Of a stretch of DNA of 64,000 nt, positions 15,773-25,521 are shown in pieces. The DNA comes from Streptacidiphilus albus JL83 (GTDB lineage Bacteria; Actinomycetota; Actinomycetes; Streptomycetales; Streptomycetaceae). The DNA is taken from the NCBI RefSeq assembly GCF_000744705.1, contig NZ_JQML01000001.1:1-64000 (forward strand). Reading direction: 5' to 3'. The notes under the pieces are model-generated. The model made no database searches and had not been told where the DNA came from. It saw only the letters and a list, made by a program, of their open reading frames with translations. Position 1 is the first letter of the stretch. Each line of letters starts with the position of its first letter. A program made the translations under genes and the position numbers.

Positions 15773-16378
15773 TTAGTCCTTCTGGAAGTTCCACTCCTGG
15801 TTGGGCTGGCCGTTGCACTGGTAGGTGCCGATCGGGGTTCCGTCGGCGGTGTTGTTTCCCGCGACGTCGAGGCAGGTGCCGTTTCCGGCGTTGACGATCT
15901 GCACCCCGTGGGCGCCCTGCCGGCTGTACCACTCCTGCGATGAGGAGCCGTTGCAGGGCTGCTGGGTGGCGGAGTAGAAGTCGGTGGAATTGGGGGCCTG
16001 GTGGTAGTCCGAGGTGAGGCAGAAATTTTGGTTGACTCGCAGATACGGGTTGACGATCATGTAGTTGGGAAACAACGCGTGCGCCGCATCGAGCTGAAAC
16101 TCCTGGTTGGCCCCGTGGTGGTTGTGGTAAAGGATCGTGGGGGTTCCGGCGGTGTGGCTGTTGTTGGTGATGTCAACCACCTTGCCGCTGGGGACGCTGC
16201 TGATCGTGTACTTCTGCGGGTGCTGCGAGGACGCCGTCGCCATGGCGGGCGCGGCCAGACCGGCCGAGAGGAAGGCGGCGGTCACCACGGGGACGATCGC
16301 CCGGGCTCCACGGCGTCCCGCGGTCTGTCCCGAACGGCGGATGAGCTCCCGGCCGAGAACCTTGTACGAGGTCTCCAT
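15773..16378 (-). CDS. Secreted ricin-type beta-trefoil lectin
   Basis: A 201-aa protein from ATG 16378. The signal peptide covers about the first 50 residues (RRGARAIVPVVTAAFLSAGL, cleavage after ATA or nearby). The rest is a single ricin B trefoil, with the three repeats marked by NQEFQLDAAHA, SQEWYSRQGAHG and NQEWNFQKD, and with CLDVAGNNTADGTPI, a classical sugar-site phrase. No catalytic domain is attached, so it is a free lectin acting outside the cell, perhaps binding galactose- or xylan-like sugars (family knowledge). Its own hairpin terminator follows. Confidence 0.9.
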   Translation of the reverse strand: METSYKVLGRELIRRSGQTAGRRGARAIVPVVTAAFLSAGLAAPAMATASSQHPQKYTISSVPSGKVVDITNNSHTAGTPTILYHNHHGANQEFQLDAAHALFPNYMIVNPYLRVNQNFCLTSDYHQAPNSTDFYSATQQPCNGSSSQEWYSRQGAHGVQIVNAGNGTCLDVAGNNTADGTPIGTYQCNGQPNQEWNFQKD

Positions 16379-16728
16379 GATGGTTTCACTCCTTCTGAGC
16401 GGTGTGACGAAGAGGTGGATCCGACGCGCCCTGGCGCGCATGACCACATTGCCCCGCCTTTGCCCGCGCGCCATCGGCCGAAGCGCCGGGGTGATACCGG
16501 TCAAATGACGTAGGTAGCTGGCTGGACGGCGGTCACTGACCTGAGCCCAAGAACTTGCACATGCATACAGTTCCACAGGAGGCGATATACGCGCCGGTAA
16601 CTTATGGCGCGGAGATGGGCCTCGCGCACAGAGTCTCCGGCAGGCCCGTCGCCCTCGCGATGTAGTAAGGCACCTGCGTGCACACGGATGAGTCCAGCCG
16701 CAACGGCACGTCAGCAGCTGCGGTGCCG

Positions 16729-17746
16729 TCAGCGAGGTGGCGCCCACGGGGCGTCGTGCACCGCCTGGCCGGGCTGTTCGGGATGGAGCAGCTCCCGGAC
16801 GCAGTGCCGCAGTCCCCTCTCGCCGGACCTGCCAGCTGCGGCCATCCAGGGCAGGGCGTCCATGGCGTGGGCGCGCTCGCCGGTGGCGAGGCCGTCGACG
16901 GCGGCGCGCAGGCTGTCGGGGGCGGGTTCGCCGGTGAGACAGAGCCAGCCGGTCGCGGCGGCCAGTCGGACCTCGGGGGCCTGTGCCCGGTCCCGCCACA
17001 GCTCTCGTATCCACTCGGTGGTCGGTGGGTGCGGGTGGCCTCGGCGGTGGCGAGGACCAGCGCGGCACGGACGATCGGGTCCTGCTCGGTACCGAGCAGG
17101 GTACGGAAGGCGGCACGGACCATGTGGTCGGGGTCGGCGGCGGTCGCCAGCGCGTAGGTGGCACTGATGCGCGTAGCGGGGTCGGGATCGCCGAGCAGGG
17201 GCTGCAGGAGGGCGATGTCGGCCGTGATCGCGGCCCGGGCCGCGGCGACCGACCAGCCTGCCGGGTAGCCGGTCACCTCGACGCCGTAACCGTCGTAGAG
17301 GCTGTCCCGGGTGCCGGCGCGGTGGAGCAGCAGCTCGTCGCGGGAGGCGACGCCGAAATGGAGGGCGCGGGCAGGGCAGGAGACCTCGGCGAGCGCGGCG
17401 GCACGGTGGGGGTGGCGGATGTCGGCAGCTATCCGAATCAGGAACGGCACCGCGAGCACGGCCGCGGCCCGCATGTCGTTGGCGCACATGCCGCCCACAA
17501 CGCCCTTGCCGGTGCGATCGGGCGAGTCGCCGGCGTGCAGCAGGCGAACGGCCTCCCCGACACGATCCCCCGTGGGAAGTGCTCCCAGGGGACCTCGTCG
17601 AGGAGGAATCCGTCCTTGGCCTCGGGCCGGACAGCTGCCGCCACCGCTCGCACGTCGAACGGGCCACCCACGAACGAGGACAGTCCCGCCCCGTCCACCA
17701 ACGCCCGACACATCGCGAACGTCGGTTCGGTCCGCCACTCCCCCAC
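16729..17746 (-). pseudogene. HEAT-repeat-like protein with two frameshifts
   Basis: Begins at GTG 17746 (GEWRTEPTFAMCRALVDGAG), leaves frame near 17560 in a G run (CGGGGGATC), continues as GDSPDRTGKGVVGGMCANDM, ALLQPLLGDPDPATRISATY and AAFRTLLGTEQDPIVRAALV, then leaves frame again near 17030 to continue as TTEWIRELWRDRAQAPEVRL and MDALPWMAAAGRSG to the stop at 16729. Repeated helix pairs of the type D-DP-VR-AA-ALA are those of HEAT repeats, which bind proteins. About 340 codons if the frame were repaired. It may be a real gene with two sequencing indels. Confidence 0.6.
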
Positions 17747-17769
17747 ACCACACCATCCCTCCGCCGAAG

Positions 17770-18611
17770 CGACTGGACGGCGAACGCCACCGAGCAGGCC
17801 GCTTCAAACGCGTCCCGGTGCATCCGCAGGGCCCCGTCCCCCGCCTCGTTGATGTACTCGCTGCCGTGCACCGCGAGCCAGGCCCCGTCCACGAACTCCA
17901 CCCGGCCGAACACATCCTCCTCACGGCACAACAGCGCCACCGAGATGTCTGCGGTCCACCCCGCCAGCTCCCAGCCGGGCACCAGGCCCACTGCCTCGAT
18001 CGGCCGACGCACGTCCACCGGCGCGAGCTCCGCCGGGTCGCGGCCCTCCCTCCCGAAGGAACGGCAGCAACCCGGGGTCGCGGTGCCGCAGCGCTCGGGC
18101 CAAGTCCACCAGCCCTCCCCCCGCAGCCACCGGGACACCCCCGCCCAGTTCGTCGCGGACCAGACGGCCCTGCTCGACCAGTCGCGCAGCCAGCAGGGGC
18201 ATCACCGTCCGCAGCTGTCTCAGCGCCCGGTCGGGTTCCCCACCGTGGTCCAGGTCCTCAAGGAACAGCCCGACCTGCTGCACCACCAGGTCGGCGCACT
18301 CCAGCAGTGCCCCGCGGGACGTCGTCGGCTGCCCACTGCCGTCTCCGGCACGCTCGCCCCGACCGGCCTCCTCACGCGGCGGCTCCGGGTCGTCACGCTC
18401 GTCGGCATCAGCGCCGGCTCGCGTGGCGAGCAGCATCCGTCCCGCGTCGACTGCGGTAGACCGTCGCGCGCGGTAGGCCTTCGACTGGCACGCCCGGTCG
18501 CAGTAGCGCCGCGGCCGCTCCCGCCCGCCCGCCCGCTGGCACCGGCTTCCCGCAGTGTTCGCACTCCCCGGCCGCAGACCCGGCCCCCACCCCGCCCAAC
18601 AGATCATCCAT
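17770..18611 (-). pseudogene. Zinc-ribbon regulatory-type protein with two frameshifts
   Basis: Starts at ATG 18611 with CEHCGKPVPA; the frame then changes near 18520 to GRERPRRYCDRACQSKAYRA, giving a Cys-x2-Cys...Cys-x3-Cys ribbon common at the N-terminus of Streptomyces proteins. A long helical part follows (LLECADLVVQQVGLFLEDLD, LRQLRTVMPLLAARLVEQGR). A second change near 18050 restores RDPAELAPVDVRRPIEAVGL and REEDVFGRVEFVDGAWLAVH. It lies directly upstream of the HEAT-like gene in the same direction, so both would form one operon, and both carry indels. Confidence 0.55.
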
Positions 18612-19007
18612 GCCGAGCGAATAACCGCGCGCGCCGTAAAGATCACCTGTGCGACGAAACACGCAACCGCAGGCAGACACGGTGCACGGTGCGCTTATCA
18701 ACGCACACAGCCCCGGAACACAGTGCCCGGCGGGGAACTCCGGACCTGCCCCTGGCCACGCTCAAGCCGCTGGAGGCGATGTGCCTAGTGCCCGTGGCTA
18801 CGAGTAGTCCGGTGGACCGGGCTACAAGGGACGGCAGTGGACTGCTGCCCTCACCGACGCCGGCCACGTCGCCCTGGACCAGGGCGACACCGAATCACCT
18901 CCCCCTGGGCGTGCGGCCGCCGCCGAGCAGTGGTCCCCGGCGCCGCAACGCCGGGGGCCATATGCCGGCCCCAAGGCCGGTGTTCCGCCACTCGCTCCTA
19001 ACCGACC
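18612..19007. other. No gene recognised
   Basis: About 395 bases with only low-quality frames. It probably contains the promoter of the zinc-ribbon operon. Confidence 0.4.
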
Positions 19008-19170
19008 CTACGCCTTCTCGGTGAGCAGCATGGGGGCGTCGGCGGGGCCTTTGATGTAGGGTCCGCGCCAGATGATGCGGTGTTCGTTTTTGCTGGGGTA
19101 CCACCTGTCGGTGGCCGTGGCAAAGTCCAGGTGTGCGGCCAGTTGAGTCCCGGCTGATGGCCACCAGAAA
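19008..19170 (-). pseudogene. C-terminal fragment of an unknown protein
   Basis: An open minus-strand end without a start: LAAHLDFATATDRWYPSKNE, then HRIIWRGPYIKGPADAPMLL and the stop after TEKA at 19008. The composition is clearly protein-like, but I do not recognise the family. Confidence 0.4.
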
Positions 19171-19284
19171 TCCAGGTGGATGGCCGTCCGGCCTGCGGCG
19201 TTCCTGATCGCTCCCTTATCTGAAGGAGACCCCTCCGTCCGGTTTGCTGGTGTTTGCGAGCATCAGCAACCGGCCGGAGATCCT

Positions 19285-19610
19285 GTGACGAAGTCTGACA
19301 GAGAGATCATGGAAATCTTTGAGGCGTACGACCTGACCGAGACGGTCTGGTCGGCGGCCACCCTGACAGGGCACGACCCGAAGACGGTCAAGCGGTATGT
19401 CGAGGCCCGCGCCAGCGGGCGCAACCCGTATGAGCGCGAGCCGCGGCCGAAGATGATCGACGCGTTCCTGGAGAAGATCGAGGAGTGGGTCGAGCAGTCC
19501 AAGGCGACGATCCGCTCCGACGTGGTCCACGACAAGCTCGTGACGATGGGCTATCCGGGCAGTGCCCGCTCGACCCGGCGGGCGGTGAACGCGGCGAAGA
19601 CCGTCACCGT
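19285..19610 (+). pseudogene. IS21-family IstA, N-terminal fragment
   Basis: From GTG 19285: DREIMEIFEAYDLTETVWSA, then TLTGHDPKTVKRYVEARASG, the HTH start of an IstA transposase, on to SDVVHDKLVTMGYPGSARST and RRAVN. The catalytic core is missing. From about 19610 the frame stays open to 19863 with unrelated content (GIPVRHPQMVAAGRHYGCQV) that I cannot assign. This is a different IS21 subtype from the element at 20096. Confidence 0.7.
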
Positions 19611-19887
19611 CGAGCACATCGCCGGGATCCCGGTCCGCCACCCGCAGATGGTCGCCGCGGGCCGGCACTACGGCTGCCAAGTCGTGTCCTGCGTTCCCTA
19701 CGAGGACGAGGACGCCGACAGCACCGCCAAGGAAACCCCGACCGCATGCACCAGAGCTGCCACATCGCCCCCCGAAGGTCAGCAACCGCCCACGGCGCCG
19801 AGCGGTCTGTCCGCGGAATCACCCGCATCACCCTGGAAGGCCGGACCCCGTGAGGCCCGTTGACCGAACCAAACCTGCCCGGAGCAC

Positions 19888-20093
19888 TCAGTCGATACAG
19901 AACTCGTTGCCCTCGATGTCCAGCATCGGGATGCACGACTCGTTTTCCTCATCGGCATACAGTGTTTGCACGTGGGTCGCACCGAGCGCCACCAGTCGTG
20001 CGCACTCGGCTTCAAGCGCGGCGAGGCGCTCGTCCCCCACGAGCCCGGTGCCGGCCCGTGTCGGCGTCGGGTGAATCCTGACCGCTATTCGGC
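19888..20093 (-). pseudogene. VOC/glyoxalase-like protein, 3' part cut off by IS21
   Basis: Minus-strand frame ending at 19888: GTGLVGDERLAALEAECARL, then VALGATHVQTLYADEENESC and MLDIEGNEFCID. This is the second half of a glyoxalase-like domain. Its first half is at 24335-24616 in the same direction, beyond the IS21 element. Confidence 0.85.
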
Positions 20094-21381
20094 GGTACAA
20101 ATCTGACCCACCTGATGGTCGTCCGGTCATCCTGATCTTGGTGTTCAAGGTCAGGAGGAGAGGGTGATATCCGTGGAGGACTGGGCTGAGATCCGTCGGC
20201 TCCATCGGGCCGAGGAGATGCCGATCCGGGCGATCGCGCGTCATCTGGGCATCTCGAAGAACACGGTCAAGCGGGCGATCGCGACCGATCGGGCACCGGT
20301 CTACGAGCGGGCGGCGAAGGGCTCGGCGGTGGACGCCTTCGAGCCTGCGATCCGCGAGCTCCTGAAGGCGACGCCGTCGATGCCGGCCACGGTGATCGCC
20401 GAGCGCATCGGCTGGGAGCGCGGGATAACGGTCCTCAAGGAGCGGGTCCGTGAGCTGCGCCCCGCCTACCTGCCCGCGGATCCCACCGGGCGGACCCAGT
20501 ACCTGCCTGGCGAGCTGGCGCAGTGCGACCTGTGGTTCCCGCCGGTCCACATCCCGGTCGGCTACGGCCAGGTCGCCTGCCCGCCGGTGCTGGTCATGGT
20601 CTCGGGCTACTCGCGGATGATCACCGCGCGAATGATCCCGACCCGGCAGACCGGCGACCTGATCGCTGGCCATTGGCGGCTGCTGTCCGACTGGGGCACG
20701 GTCCCCAAGATGCTGGTCTGGGACAACGAGTCCGGCATCGGCCAAGGCAAGCTGACCACCGAGTTCGCCGCGTTCGCGGGCCTGCTCGCCGTCAAAGTGC
20801 ATCTTTGCCGCCCTCGTGATCCAGAAGCGAAAGGGCTGGTCGAGCGGGCCAACGGCTATCTGGAGACCAGCTTCGTGCCCGGCCGCACCTTCACCGGCCC
20901 CGACGACTTCAACACCCAGCTCGGCGACTGGCTGCAGGGCGCGAACCGGCGCCTGCACCGCAGCATCCAGGCCCGCCCCGTGGACCGCTGGGAAGCCGAC
21001 CGCGCCGCCATGCTGGCCCTGCCTCCGGTCGGCCCCCCGCAGTGGTACCTCTTCCACACCCGCATCGGCCGCGACCACTACCTGCGCATCGACCTCAACG
21101 ACTACTCCGTGCACCCGCGCGCCATCGGCCGCCGCGTCCAGGTCACCTGCGACGCCGACCTGATCCGCGTCGTCACCGACGGCGGCGACCTGGTGGCCGA
21201 GCACCCGCGCTGCTGGGCCCGCCACCAGACCCTCACCGACCCCGACCACAAGAGTGCCGCCGACCAGATGCGCGGCGACTTCATCGACTCTGCTGCGCAA
21301 TTCGCTGCATGAGCATGATGGTTGAGGGGATGATCGCTTCTGCGGCCACTGTCCTGTCGTGGGGTCGCAGGGGGTGGTGCG

Positions 21382-23250
21382 ATGTCGTTGCAGGTTAGGG
21401 GCTTGCCGGAGATTCCGGCGGATACGGTCCGGGTGGCACGGTCGGCGTTTCCGCAGGGGTCGCTGGCGATGAGCGTGCGGGACAGGCTTGGTGAGGTCTT
21501 CGCGGACGAGCCGTTCGCGGGTGCGTTCGGGGTCCGGGGTGCCCCGGGGCTGTCGCCGGCCTTGTTGTCGCTGGTCACGGTGTTGCAGTTCGCCGAGGAC
21601 CTGACGGATCGGCAGGCGGCGGCGATGGCGGTTCGCGCGATCGACTGGAAGTACGCGATGGGGATGGAGCTGGGCGCGACCGGCTTCGATGACAGTGTGC
21701 TGGCCCGGTTCCGGGCGCGGCTGGTCGAGCACGGGATGGAGCGTGTGGTCTTCGACCGGCTGCTGGACTGGTGCCGCGGGCAGGGCCTGGTCGGGGCCGG
21801 GGGCAAGCAGCGCACGGACTCCACGCACGTGATCAGCGCGGTGCGTGACCTGAACCGCCTCGAGCTGGCTGGGGAATCGGTGCGCGCGGCGCTGGAAGCG
21901 CTGGCGGTGGTCGCTCCGGCCTGGCTGGCCCAGGCAGTGAACGTGCCCGAGCTCGCGCTGCGCTACGGCGAGCGGGTGAACGGTTGGAAGATACCTTCCT
22001 CCCAGGTCAAGCGGGAACGGCTGGCCACGGTGTTCGGGCAGGACGCCGTCGCCCTGCTGCGGGCGGTGTGGGCACCGACAGCCCCTCCGGTGCTGCGGAC
22101 CCTGGAGCCCGTTGCGCTGCTGCGGCGGATCACGGTGCAAACGTACCTGGTTGCCACCGACACCCGGGGACGGGAGGTGATCCGCAAGCGGGAGGCCGAC
22201 AGTGACGGCGTCCCGCCCGGCCATACGCGCCTCGCCTCTCCGTACGACCCGGACGCGCGCTGGGCGGCGAAAGGCGAGGACCTGTTCTGGTGCGGATACA
22301 AGATCCATCTGACAGAGAGCTGCGATGCTCCTCCCGAAGCCGAAGCCGAAGCCGAAGCCGAAGCCGAAGCCGAAGCCGAAGCCGAAGCCGAAGCCGAAGC
22401 CGAAGCCGAAGCCGAAGCCGAAGCCGAAGCCGAAGCCGAAGCCGAAGCCGAAGCCGAAGCCGAAGCCGAAGCCGAAGCCGAAGCCGAAGCCGGTGGTGAG
22501 CCGTCGCCCGGGCGTCTGCCGGTGCGGCTGATCACGGATGTGTACACCACCGACGCGACCGTGCCGGACGTGAACGCCACCGCGCCGGTCCAGGAGAACC
22601 TGGCGACGCGGGGCCTGGCACCGGGCGAGCACTACCTTGACGCCGGATACCCTTCCGCCGCGCTGGTCCGGGCCGCCTCCGAGCAGGGCATCACCATGGT
22701 CACCCCGCTCCGGCCCGACACCTCGCCCCAGGCCAGGGCCGACACCGGCTACGCCAAGGACGCCTTCCGCATCGACTGGAAGGCCCGCCAGGTCCGCTGC
22801 CCCGAAGGCAGGACAAGCAGCGGCTGGTACCCGGTCCGGCAGCACGGCCACGACGCGATCGTCGTCGACTTCGCCCGCAGCGACTGCCGGCCCTGCCCCG
22901 CACGCGAGCAGTGCACCGCCTCGCGACGCGGCACCCGCATGCTCACGCTCCAGCCCCGCGAGCTCCACCAGGCACTGACCGCCGCCCGCACCGAGCAGAA
23001 GACCGATACCTGGCAAGCCAAGTACGCCCTGCGCGCCGGGATCGAGGGCACCATCAACCAGGCCCTGGACGTCACCGGAATCCGCCGGGCCCGTTACCGC
23101 GGCCTGCCCAAGGTCCGTCTCCAGCACGCCTTCTCCGCCGCCGCACTCAACGTCATCCGCCTCGACGCCCACTGGAGCACCGAAGGAACCCCACCTGCAC
23201 TGTCACGCGCCAGCAGACTCACCCACCTCAGCTACCGACTCACCGCATAA
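21382..23250 (+). CDS. IS1182-family DDE transposase with internal (Glu-Ala)26 tract
   Basis: A 622-aa transposase, longer than usual for the family because of a repeat of 52 residues. N-terminal DUF772-like part ([40 protein letters not shown]); DDE core with Asp in [18 protein letters not shown], Asp in [14 protein letters not shown] and Glu in [20 protein letters not shown]; a Cys cluster ([10 protein letters not shown]) before the last Glu. The repeat sits right after [14 protein letters not shown], between the first and second catalytic Asp. The frame is preserved, so the protein may still work. Confidence 0.93.
   Translation: MSLQVRGLPEIPADTVRVARSAFPQGSLAMSVRDRLGEVFADEPFAGAFGVRGAPGLSPALLSLVTVLQFAEDLTDRQAAAMAVRAIDWKYAMGMELGATGFDDSVLARFRARLVEHGMERVVFDRLLDWCRGQGLVGAGGKQRTDSTHVISAVRDLNRLELAGESVRAALEALAVVAPAWLAQAVNVPELALRYGERVNGWKIPSSQVKRERLATVFGQDAVALLRAVWAPTAPPVLRTLEPVALLRRITVQTYLVATDTRGREVIRKREADSDGVPPGHTRLASPYDPDARWAAKGEDLFWCGYKIHLTESCDAPPEAEAEAEAEAEAEAEAEAEAEAEAEAEAEAEAEAEAEAEAEAEAEAEAEAEAGGEPSPGRLPVRLITDVYTTDATVPDVNATAPVQENLATRGLAPGEHYLDAGYPSAALVRAASEQGITMVTPLRPDTSPQARADTGYAKDAFRIDWKARQVRCPEGRTSSGWYPVRQHGHDAIVVDFARSDCRPCPAREQCTASRRGTRMLTLQPRELHQALTAARTEQKTDTWQAKYALRAGIEGTINQALDVTGIRRARYRGLPKVRLQHAFSAAALNVIRLDAHWSTEGTPPALSRASRLTHLSYRLTA
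22336..22491 (+). repeat. GAAGCC hexanucleotide microsatellite, 26 perfect copies
   Basis: 156 bases of uninterrupted GAAGCC inside the transposase gene, coding for 26 Glu-Ala pairs. Six-base units keep the frame whatever the copy number, so length can vary freely without loss of the protein. The other frames read Lys-Pro and Arg-Ser, and the opposite strand reads Gly-Phe, which creates misleading open frames. Confidence 0.97.
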
Positions 23251-23425
23251 CCGAATAGCGCAGCAGAGTCTTCATCCACGCCAAAGCCGCCGCGGCCGCA
23301 CGCTCGCGCACCGCCACCGCCCTGGCCCCCGACAACCTGGGCATCGAAGTCGAGGAACGACAACTCGACACCTACGACAGGATCTTCACCCTCATCCAGG
23401 GCGGCGCCGGCCAGGAGGAGAACCG

Positions 23426-24274
23426 ATGACCAGCACCATCGAAACCGATCAGGACGCCACCGAACCTGCCTCCACCAAGGCCGCCAGCGGGCGTCGCACT
23501 GCCAAGCAGACCGCCTCCGACCTGGCGTTCTACGCCCGCGCGATGAAGGCCCCAGTGCTACTGGACGCCGCCGAACGCCTGGCCGAGCGGGCCCGGGCCG
23601 AAACGTGGACCCACGCCGAGTACCTGGTCGCCGTCCTGCAGCGCGAGGTCGCCGCCCGCGAGTCCCACGGCGGCGAGGGCCGCATCCGCGCCGCCCGCTT
23701 CCCCGCGGTCAAGACCTTGGAGGAGCTCGACGTCACCCATCTGCGCGGCCTGACGCGCCAACAGCTCGCCCACCTGGGAACATTGGACTTCATCACGGGC
23801 AAGGAGAACGCCATCTTCCTGGGCCCGCCCGGGACCGGGAAGACACACCTGGCCACCGGCCTCGCGGTCCGCGCCTGCCAGGCCGGACACCGCACCGCGT
23901 TCGCCACCGCCGCCCAGTGGGTCGACCGCCTCAAGGAAGCGCACGCCGCCGGACGGCTGCAGGACGAACTCGTCAAACTCGGCCGCTACCCGCTCATCGT
24001 GATCGACGAAGTCGGCTACATCCCCTTCGAGGCCGACGCCGCGAATCTCTTCTTCCAACTCATCTCCAACCGCTACGAACGCGCCAGTGTGATCGTCACC
24101 AGCAACAAGCCCTTCGGCCGCTGGGGCGAGGTCTTCGGCGACGAGACCGTGGCCGCCGCCATGATCGACCGCCTCGTCCACCACGCCGAGGTCCACTCCC
24201 TCAAAGGCGACTCCTACCGCATGCGCGGCCACGACCTGGGCCGCGTCCCCACCGCCGTCAACGAAACCAGCTAA
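23426..24274 (+). CDS. istB: IS21-family helper ATPase IstB
   Basis: A 282-aa AAA+ ATPase. Walker A is GPPGTGKTHLATGL, Walker B LIVIDEVGYIPF, and the sensor region is VIVTSNKPFGRWGEVF. The N-terminal helical part (SDLAFYARAMKAPVLLDAAE) contacts IstA in known systems. It overlaps istA by four bases (ATGA), showing translational coupling. Intact, but its partner is split, so this copy of the element should not move unless IstA is supplied elsewhere. Confidence 0.95.
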   Translation: MTSTIETDQDATEPASTKAASGRRTAKQTASDLAFYARAMKAPVLLDAAERLAERARAETWTHAEYLVAVLQREVAARESHGGEGRIRAARFPAVKTLEELDVTHLRGLTRQQLAHLGTLDFITGKENAIFLGPPGTGKTHLATGLAVRACQAGHRTAFATAAQWVDRLKEAHAAGRLQDELVKLGRYPLIVIDEVGYIPFEADAANLFFQLISNRYERASVIVTSNKPFGRWGEVFGDETVAAAMIDRLVHHAEVHSLKGDSYRMRGHDLGRVPTAVNETS

Positions 24275-24334
24275 TGAAGATCAACTGACGACCCGAGGGT
24301 CAGCGTTCAACCGGCGAAACTGGGTCAGAGTTCA

Positions 24335-24616
24335 GCCGCCGCCGACAGCCCGGACATCGAGATGCACCCGATTCTTGACGACCTTGCCTTCGGGGATGCG
24401 CTGGAAGTACAGGCGCGGGCCCACGCCTGAGGGATCGCTGCAGGCGAACCATGAATCCTGCCTCTCAGGAGGCAGGGTGCGGTTGAAATCGTCCCGGGTG
24501 GTGAACCCCTCCGGTGGCGGCGGCACGACGTACCCCAACACTTCGCACCAGAAACGAGCGAGGCGCTCAGGTTCTGCGCAGTCAAAGGTGACTTGGAACT
24601 TCCTGATCGCTGACAT
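24335..24616 (-). pseudogene. VOC/glyoxalase-like protein, 5' part cut off by IS21
   Basis: From ATG 24616: MSAIRKFQVTFDCAEPERLA, then RFWCEVLGYVVPPPPEG, DSWFACSDPSGVGPRLYFQR and VPEGK-like IPEGKVVKNRVHLDVR before the element boundary. It has the first beta-alpha-beta module of VOC proteins. Together with 19888-20093 it would give a protein of about 160 aa. Confidence 0.88.
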
Positions 24617-24791
24617 CGGCGCACCGTACCGCATACCAGGGAACCCCTGCCGCTCATTTCCCCAGGCGGATCCACCCACCACCCCTCGCATCCCGAGCCA
24701 CCTCGGACACCTCAGCGAGGCGAGCGCGACGACGCCACCGTCCTCGTCCTCGTCCTGCCCGTGAGCCAAGAGGACCAGTGCCTCATGTGGC

Positions 24792-25092
24792 TCAGCCGGT
24801 CACATGGCCACTGGCCTGCAAGATCCTTCCCTGACCCCGGACAACCGGGGCCCACGGCCCCTCACCGTCCGGGCCCTCGCCCGCATCCTCCTCCCGGTAC
24901 CCGAACTCCTCGCGCCGCCGGGCAAGACAGGCGTCCAGCTCCTGCCACAGCACCCCGGGCTCGCGTCAGCCCGGTCCCCTCGGACGGGTCCTCCTCGGAC
25001 AATCCCTCCAGGTGCTGCAACAAGGCCCGGCCGATCCGGCCCGCCCACAGCCCCGGCCCCACGAACGGCCGGGCCTCGCGCTGCTCGACCAA
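24792..25092 (-). pseudogene. Small hypothetical gene with a one-base frameshift
   Basis: Starts MVEQREARPFVGPGLWAGRI, then GRALLQHLEGLSEEDPSEGT. Near 24965 the frame must shift by one base to give EPGVLWQELDACLARRREEF and GYREEDAGEGPDGEGPW to the stop at 24792. Acidic and helical, no family recognised. Confidence 0.45.
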
Positions 25093-25116
25093 CTGCCGCC
25101 CGTGCGCTGGGGCGGA

Positions 25117-25492
25117 TCACTGGTCTGCGGCGGCGCATGCTTCGGCTCCGGCGAGGTAGCGCTCCACCGGGCCGAGGGTGAGCATGCCACTGGCGGCGCC
25201 AGCGTGTTCGGCACGAGCGTCGCGCAGGGCAACTGCAGCGCGCGGCGGTCTCGGGTTCGCCGAGGCGCGCGGCGGCGTGGGCGGTGAGGCACCACAGGGC
25301 TTCCAGGAGGACGCCACCGGCTGGCGGCTGGACGCTCTCACCGAGCCGGGCGGGCAGCAGCTCGAAGGCGGGCCCACGCCGCAAGTCCGCCAGCTGGCCG
25401 ACTCCGGCGCGGGCGAGGTCGGCCAAGGCGACACCGGCGCACCGCTCGTCGGCATGCCACCAACGGCCACGGCGTCGTCCCCCTCGCGACAT
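25117..25492 (-). pseudogene. Fragment resembling the C-terminal region of a BTAD/LuxR-type regulator
   Basis: Reads CAGVALADLARAGVGQLADL, PARLGESVQPPAGGVLLEAL and WCLTAHAAARLGEPETA in one frame, then shifts near 25235 to AVALRDARAEHAGAASGMLT and LGPVERYLAG before the stop. The Ala-rich helical repeats followed by GPVERYLA recall the TPR end of large Streptomyces regulators. No DNA-binding part is present. Confidence 0.35.
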
Positions 25493-25521
25493 GATCAGGC
25501 CCTCATCAGCAGGGCGAAGAA

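Larger units (their letters stand above)
21285..23271 (+). mobile_element. IS1182-like element inserted in istA
   Basis: A 1987-base element bounded by the inverted repeats CGACTCTGCTGCGCAATTCG and, at the right, CGAATAGCGCAGCAGAGTCT (18 of 20 matching). It is flanked by a 4-base direct repeat TCAT at 21281-21284 and 23272-23275. Removing it with one TCAT restores the istA frame (GDFI-HAKA). One transposase gene fills it. The clean boundaries argue for recent insertion. Confidence 0.92.
20164..23429 (+). pseudogene. istA: IS21-family transposase IstA, split by an IS1182-like insertion
   Basis: GTG 20164 follows an AGGAGGAGAGG site. The 5' part runs to 21284: HTH (RAIARHLGISKNTVKRAIAT), DDE-type core with QCDLWFPP, VWDNESGIGQ and EAKGLVERANGYLE, and the IstA C-domain (LRIDLNDYSVHPRAIGRRVQ). 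After GDFI the inner element begins; the frame resumes at 23276 as HAKAAAAARSRTATALAPDN and ends EENR at 23429, overlapping the istB start as ATGA. Joining the two parts restores one complete IstA of about 425 aa, so the protein was intact before the second insertion. Confidence 0.9.
20096..24334 (+). mobile_element. IS21-family element, itself interrupted
   Basis: Ends are recognised from the shared CTGACCCA word: TACAAATCTGACCCA at the left, and GGGTCAGAGTTCA at the right (reading TGAACTCTGACCCA inward). It carries istA (split) and istB in the usual overlapping order. It has inserted into a VOC gene, whose halves lie on either side. No clean target duplication is visible. Without the inner insertion it would be about 2.25 kb. 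Confidence 0.85.

Noticed and set aside
22290-22531. Arg-Ser and Lys-Pro repeat proteins
   Set aside because: Alternative frames of the GAAGCC microsatellite inside the transposase gene.
19888-23172. A 1094-aa minus-strand frame containing a Gly-Phe repeat
   Set aside because: It is the antisense shadow of istA, the IS1182-like transposase and the GAAGCC repeat; only its last 65 codons (VOC fragment) are real.
21281-23275. Reading CTTCAT as a 6-base target duplication of the inner element
   Set aside because: Inverted repeats align best when the duplication is TCAT, and only that choice restores the istA frame with matching ends.
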